A stretch of 33,754 nt of DNA from NCBI GenBank assembly GCA_039805565.1, contig JBDLTZ010000230.1:1-33754 (forward strand), given 5' to 3'. Shown here piece after piece: positions 31,571 to 33,754 of the stretch. Below the pieces are notes generated by a model. That model ran no database searches, was not told the DNA's origin, and saw nothing but the letters and a program-made list of their open reading frames with translations. A program made the translations under genes and the position numbers. Position 1 is the stretch's first letter. Each line of letters opens with the position of its first letter. This stretch comes from CALJIC01 sp039805565. GTDB lineage: Bacteria > Chloroflexota > Chloroflexia > Chloroflexales > Roseiflexaceae.

Positions 31571-32056
31571 GTGAGTACGTCCGAAGCCCAGGTTATCGCA
31601 CGCGCGCTCTACGACGCGTTGGTCAGCCAGGCGCTGCAGGCGCTTCGGGCTGCGGCGCGCTCAACAGATGGCACCGGCGACCTGACGGCCGAGCGGCTGA
31701 CCGCGATTCTGCCCGCCGAGACGCCGCGGGAGGTGCGCAACCTCTTGACGGCGCTGGCGGCTGAGAAGCGCATGGGTAGCCTGGCCGCTGTCACCCAAGC
31801 GTTTGAGCAATATGCACAGTCTGCTGCAGGGCGACCGCTCGAGGGTGAGATTATCAGCGCCGTTGAGCTTGACCCGACGCAGCGCACACATATACTAGAT
31901 GACCTTAGAGGCCGCTACGGTGAGCGGTTGGAGCTGCGCTACAGTGTCGACCCGACGCTGATCGGCGGGCTTATCATCCGTGTTGGCGACCAGGTTCTGG
32001 ACAACAGCCTGCGTACGCGCCTCAGTGTCGTCCAGCGGAACATGCTGACGAGCTAG
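31571..32056 (+). CDS. atpH: ATP synthase F1 subunit delta
   Basis: 161 residues, somewhat shorter than the usual ~178. The N-terminal helical bundle is divergent (VIARALYDALVSQALQALRAAAR). The C-terminal part is recognisable: GEIISAVELDPTQRTHILDDL, RYSVDPTLIGGLIIRVGDQVLDNSLRTRL, the delta-family signature. It joins the b stalk to the top of F1. It starts at GTG, with GAGG a few bases upstream; an overlapping ATG at 31565 is out of frame. Repeat elements lie on both sides. Confidence 0.93.
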   Translation: MSTSEAQVIARALYDALVSQALQALRAAARSTDGTGDLTAERLTAILPAETPREVRNLLTALAAEKRMGSLAAVTQAFEQYAQSAAGRPLEGEIISAVELDPTQRTHILDDLRGRYGERLELRYSVDPTLIGGLIIRVGDQVLDNSLRTRLSVVQRNMLTS

Positions 32057-32065
32057 TGCGTCCGG

Positions 32066-32138
32066 CGCGGTTTGGGGTTAAGGGCGGGGAAAGCACTGCA
32101 TGAAACTGCGGTTAACCCGTACTCCTTAACCCTTCTGC
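32066..32138. repeat. Inverted heptamer-like element between atpH and atpA
   Basis: GGGTTAAGG (32075-32083) is complementary to CCTTAACCC (32124-32132). The right side repeats ttaaccc at a 14-base interval (two 7-bp units), and a GGTTAACC palindrome lies at 32110-32117. It is a weaker version of the element between atpF and atpH. Confidence 0.55.
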
Positions 32139-32158
32139 ACTATACAGGGGTGGGAACG

Positions 32159-33727
32159 ATGACAGTTACCCAGGATCTTTACCAGAGACTACTGAAGAGC
32201 ATACAGGAGGGCGTGGACCTACGCCCTCGCATGGTCAACGTCGGCACCGTGACGATGGTGGGCGACGGTGTGGCGCGCATCAGCGGGCTCGAGAATGCGA
32301 TGGCGTCTGAGCTGCTGGAGTTTCCGGTGAAGGCCGGCCGGCCGGAGCCGATCCTTGGCGTGGCGCTGAATCTCGAGCGCGACACCGTCGGAGCTGTGAT
32401 TCTCGGCGAGTACACCTCGATCGAGGAGGGCGACCAGGTCAACTCCACCGGCAAGATCATCGGCGTGCCCGTGGGTCAGGCGCTCGTCGGCCGCGTGGTA
32501 AATGCGCTCGGTCAGCCTGTAGATGGCAGGGGGCCGGTCGAGGCCACCACTTCCCGCCCGATCGAGCGCATTGCCCCCGGCGTCATTGCCCGCAAGTCGG
32601 TTGATACCCCGGTACAGACCGGTATCATCGCTATCGACGCAATGATCCCGATCGGGCGCGGTCAGCGCGAGCTGATTATCGGCGACCGCCAGACCGGTAA
32701 GTCGGCGGTGGCAATTGACGCGATCATCAACCAGCGCGGCAAGAAGATGGCCTGTATCTACGTGGCCATCGGTCAGAAGCGCGCCCAGGTCGCCCAGATC
32801 GTCGGCATTCTGGAGAAGTACGGCGCGATGGAGTACACCACGGTGGTCGCGGCCACCGCCTCCGAGTCCGCCGCGCTCCAGTGGATCGCTCCGTACGCCG
32901 GCTGCGCGATCGGCGAGGAGATCATGGAGAACGGCGTGATGATCGGCGGCGAGCTGGTGCGCGACGCCCTGATCGTTTACGACGACCTCTCGAAGCACGC
33001 CACTGCGTATCGCCAGGTGTCGCTGCTGCTGCGCCGCCCGCCGGGCCGAGAGGCGTATCCGGGCGACGTGTTCTACCTGCACTCGCGCCTACTCGAGCGC
33101 GCTGCGCGCCTTAACGAGGACTTCGGTGGCGGGTCCCTCACCGCGCTGCCGATCATCGAGACCCAGGCAAACGACGTGTCGGCCTACATCCCGACGAACG
33201 TCATCTCGATCACTGATGGTCAGATCTACCTTGAGGCTGACCTGTTCAACGCCGGTATCCGGCCGGCGCTGAACGTGGGCATCTCGGTGTCGCGCGTGGG
33301 TGGCGCCGCCCAGACCCGCGCCATCCGCTCGGTGTCGGACCGCCTGAAGCTCGAGATGCAGCAGTACCGCGACCTGGCGGCCTTCGCGCAGTTCGCCTCG
33401 GATCTGGACGCGACAACGCGTGCGCAGATCGACCGTGGCGTCCGTCTCCAGGAGGTGCTGAAGCAGCCGCAGTACCAGCCTTACCCCCTCGAGGACCAGG
33501 TTATGGTGCTGTACGCGGGCATCAATGGCTATATGGACGATGTGCCTGTGTCGCGGGTGACCGAGTGGAAGCAGGACTTCCTGAACTTCCTGCACACGGC
33601 GCACCCCGAGATCGGCCGCGCGATCTTTGAGCAGCGCACGGACCGCAAGTTCCCGCAGCCGGATCTGAAGGCGGCGATGGATAGCGCGATCCGCGAGTTC
33701 AAGCAGATGAGCAACTACGCTGAGTAG
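32159..33727 (+). CDS. atpA: ATP synthase F1 subunit alpha
   Basis: 522 residues. Noncatalytic nucleotide-binding subunit of F1. The N-terminal beta-barrel (about 25-95, GDGVARISGLENAMASELLEF) is followed by the RecA-like core with Walker A GDRQTGKS at 175-182, ALIVYDDLSKHATAYRQVSL (Walker B region) and the alpha-subunit signature PIIETQANDVSAYIPTNVIS. The C-terminal helical domain ends REFKQMSNYAE. The frame is open 29 codons upstream through repeat DNA, but conservation and a GGGGTGGGA element support ATG 32159. The next expected gene, atpG, would lie beyond the window. Confidence 0.98.
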   Translation: MTVTQDLYQRLLKSIQEGVDLRPRMVNVGTVTMVGDGVARISGLENAMASELLEFPVKAGRPEPILGVALNLERDTVGAVILGEYTSIEEGDQVNSTGKIIGVPVGQALVGRVVNALGQPVDGRGPVEATTSRPIERIAPGVIARKSVDTPVQTGIIAIDAMIPIGRGQRELIIGDRQTGKSAVAIDAIINQRGKKMACIYVAIGQKRAQVAQIVGILEKYGAMEYTTVVAATASESAALQWIAPYAGCAIGEEIMENGVMIGGELVRDALIVYDDLSKHATAYRQVSLLLRRPPGREAYPGDVFYLHSRLLERAARLNEDFGGGSLTALPIIETQANDVSAYIPTNVISITDGQIYLEADLFNAGIRPALNVGISVSRVGGAAQTRAIRSVSDRLKLEMQQYRDLAAFAQFASDLDATTRAQIDRGVRLQEVLKQPQYQPYPLEDQVMVLYAGINGYMDDVPVSRVTEWKQDFLNFLHTAHPEIGRAIFEQRTDRKFPQPDLKAAMDSAIREFKQMSNYAE

Positions 33728-33739
33728 CGCGGGTGGCGC

Positions 33740-33752
33740 GGGGGGGGGGGGG
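33740..33752. other. Run of 13 G at the window end
   Basis: A homopolymer of 13 G followed by cc closes the window, 12 bases after the atpA stop. Its length and position suggest a contig end or sequencing artefact. Confidence 0.6.
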
Positions 33753-33754
33753 CC

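Noticed and set aside
32072..32158. 29-codon N-terminal extension of atpA
   Set aside because: It reads through the repeat element between atpH and atpA; conserved alpha-subunit sequence and a Shine-Dalgarno support ATG 32159.
1..33754. tRNA, rRNA, insertion sequence, integrase or phage genes
   Set aside because: I scanned for cloverleaf-like tails, transposase motifs and integrase signatures and found none that I could support.

Overview
This GC-rich 33.8 kb chromosomal window is most likely from a member of the Chloroflexota, class Chloroflexia (Roseiflexus/Kouleothrix-like). That is an inference. It rests on the paired ECF sigma factor and DUF5667 protein, the GT-C membrane protein with a C-terminal beta-sandwich, the abundant arrays of 7-bp repeats, and the T-box in front of pheS. 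It looks like ordinary core chromosome with no phage, plasmid, IS or CRISPR locus. The unusual content is in intergenic and even intragenic repeats and in a few uncharacterised signalling genes.

Layout. 1-3.7 kb (minus strand): a heptamer array, a Gly-rich protein of unknown function, a HAD-IIA phosphatase and argS. 3.9-8 kb (plus): a dCache-HAMP-GAF histidine kinase and a receiver-first hybrid kinase, separated by a 39-bp tandem repeat and a long palindrome. 8-14 kb (minus): a DUF1501/DUF1800 exported pair, a SEDS-family (FtsW/RodA) gene and ychF. 14.2-16.4 kb (plus): an ECF sigma factor and its DUF5667 partner. 16.4-22.8 kb (minus): a T-box(Phe)-controlled operon pheS - GT-C membrane protein - pheT. 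22.9-25.1 kb (minus): infC-rpmI-rplT-rRNA methyltransferase, with infC starting at an AUU codon. 25.3-29.3 kb (plus): an unknown barrel-sandwich/KOW protein, a hybrid kinase and a pseudo-receiver/roadblock protein. 29.4-33.7 kb (plus): atpB-E-F-H-A behind two tandem promoters. The window ends just after atpA.

How the genes work together. The translation genes (argS, pheS, pheT, infC, rpmI, rplT) sit in two operons controlled by distinct RNA-level devices: a tRNA-sensing T-box, and probably initiation discrimination at AUU. The ATP synthase operon carries two clear extended -10 promoters and two AT-rich or low-complexity inverted heptamer elements flanking atpH.

Most interesting. Arrays of degenerate 7-bp units recur across the window, often as two complementary arms. 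Three such elements lie in frame inside the GT-C gene, where in at least two cases one arm encodes a charged loop and its complement a hydrophobic stretch. Another array is lodged inside the pheS T-box leader. Other candidates are a palindromic dispersed element with a conserved leader, a receiver domain stripped of its catalytic residues and fused to a roadblock domain, and the conserved-looking 381-residue protein beside it with no assigned function.
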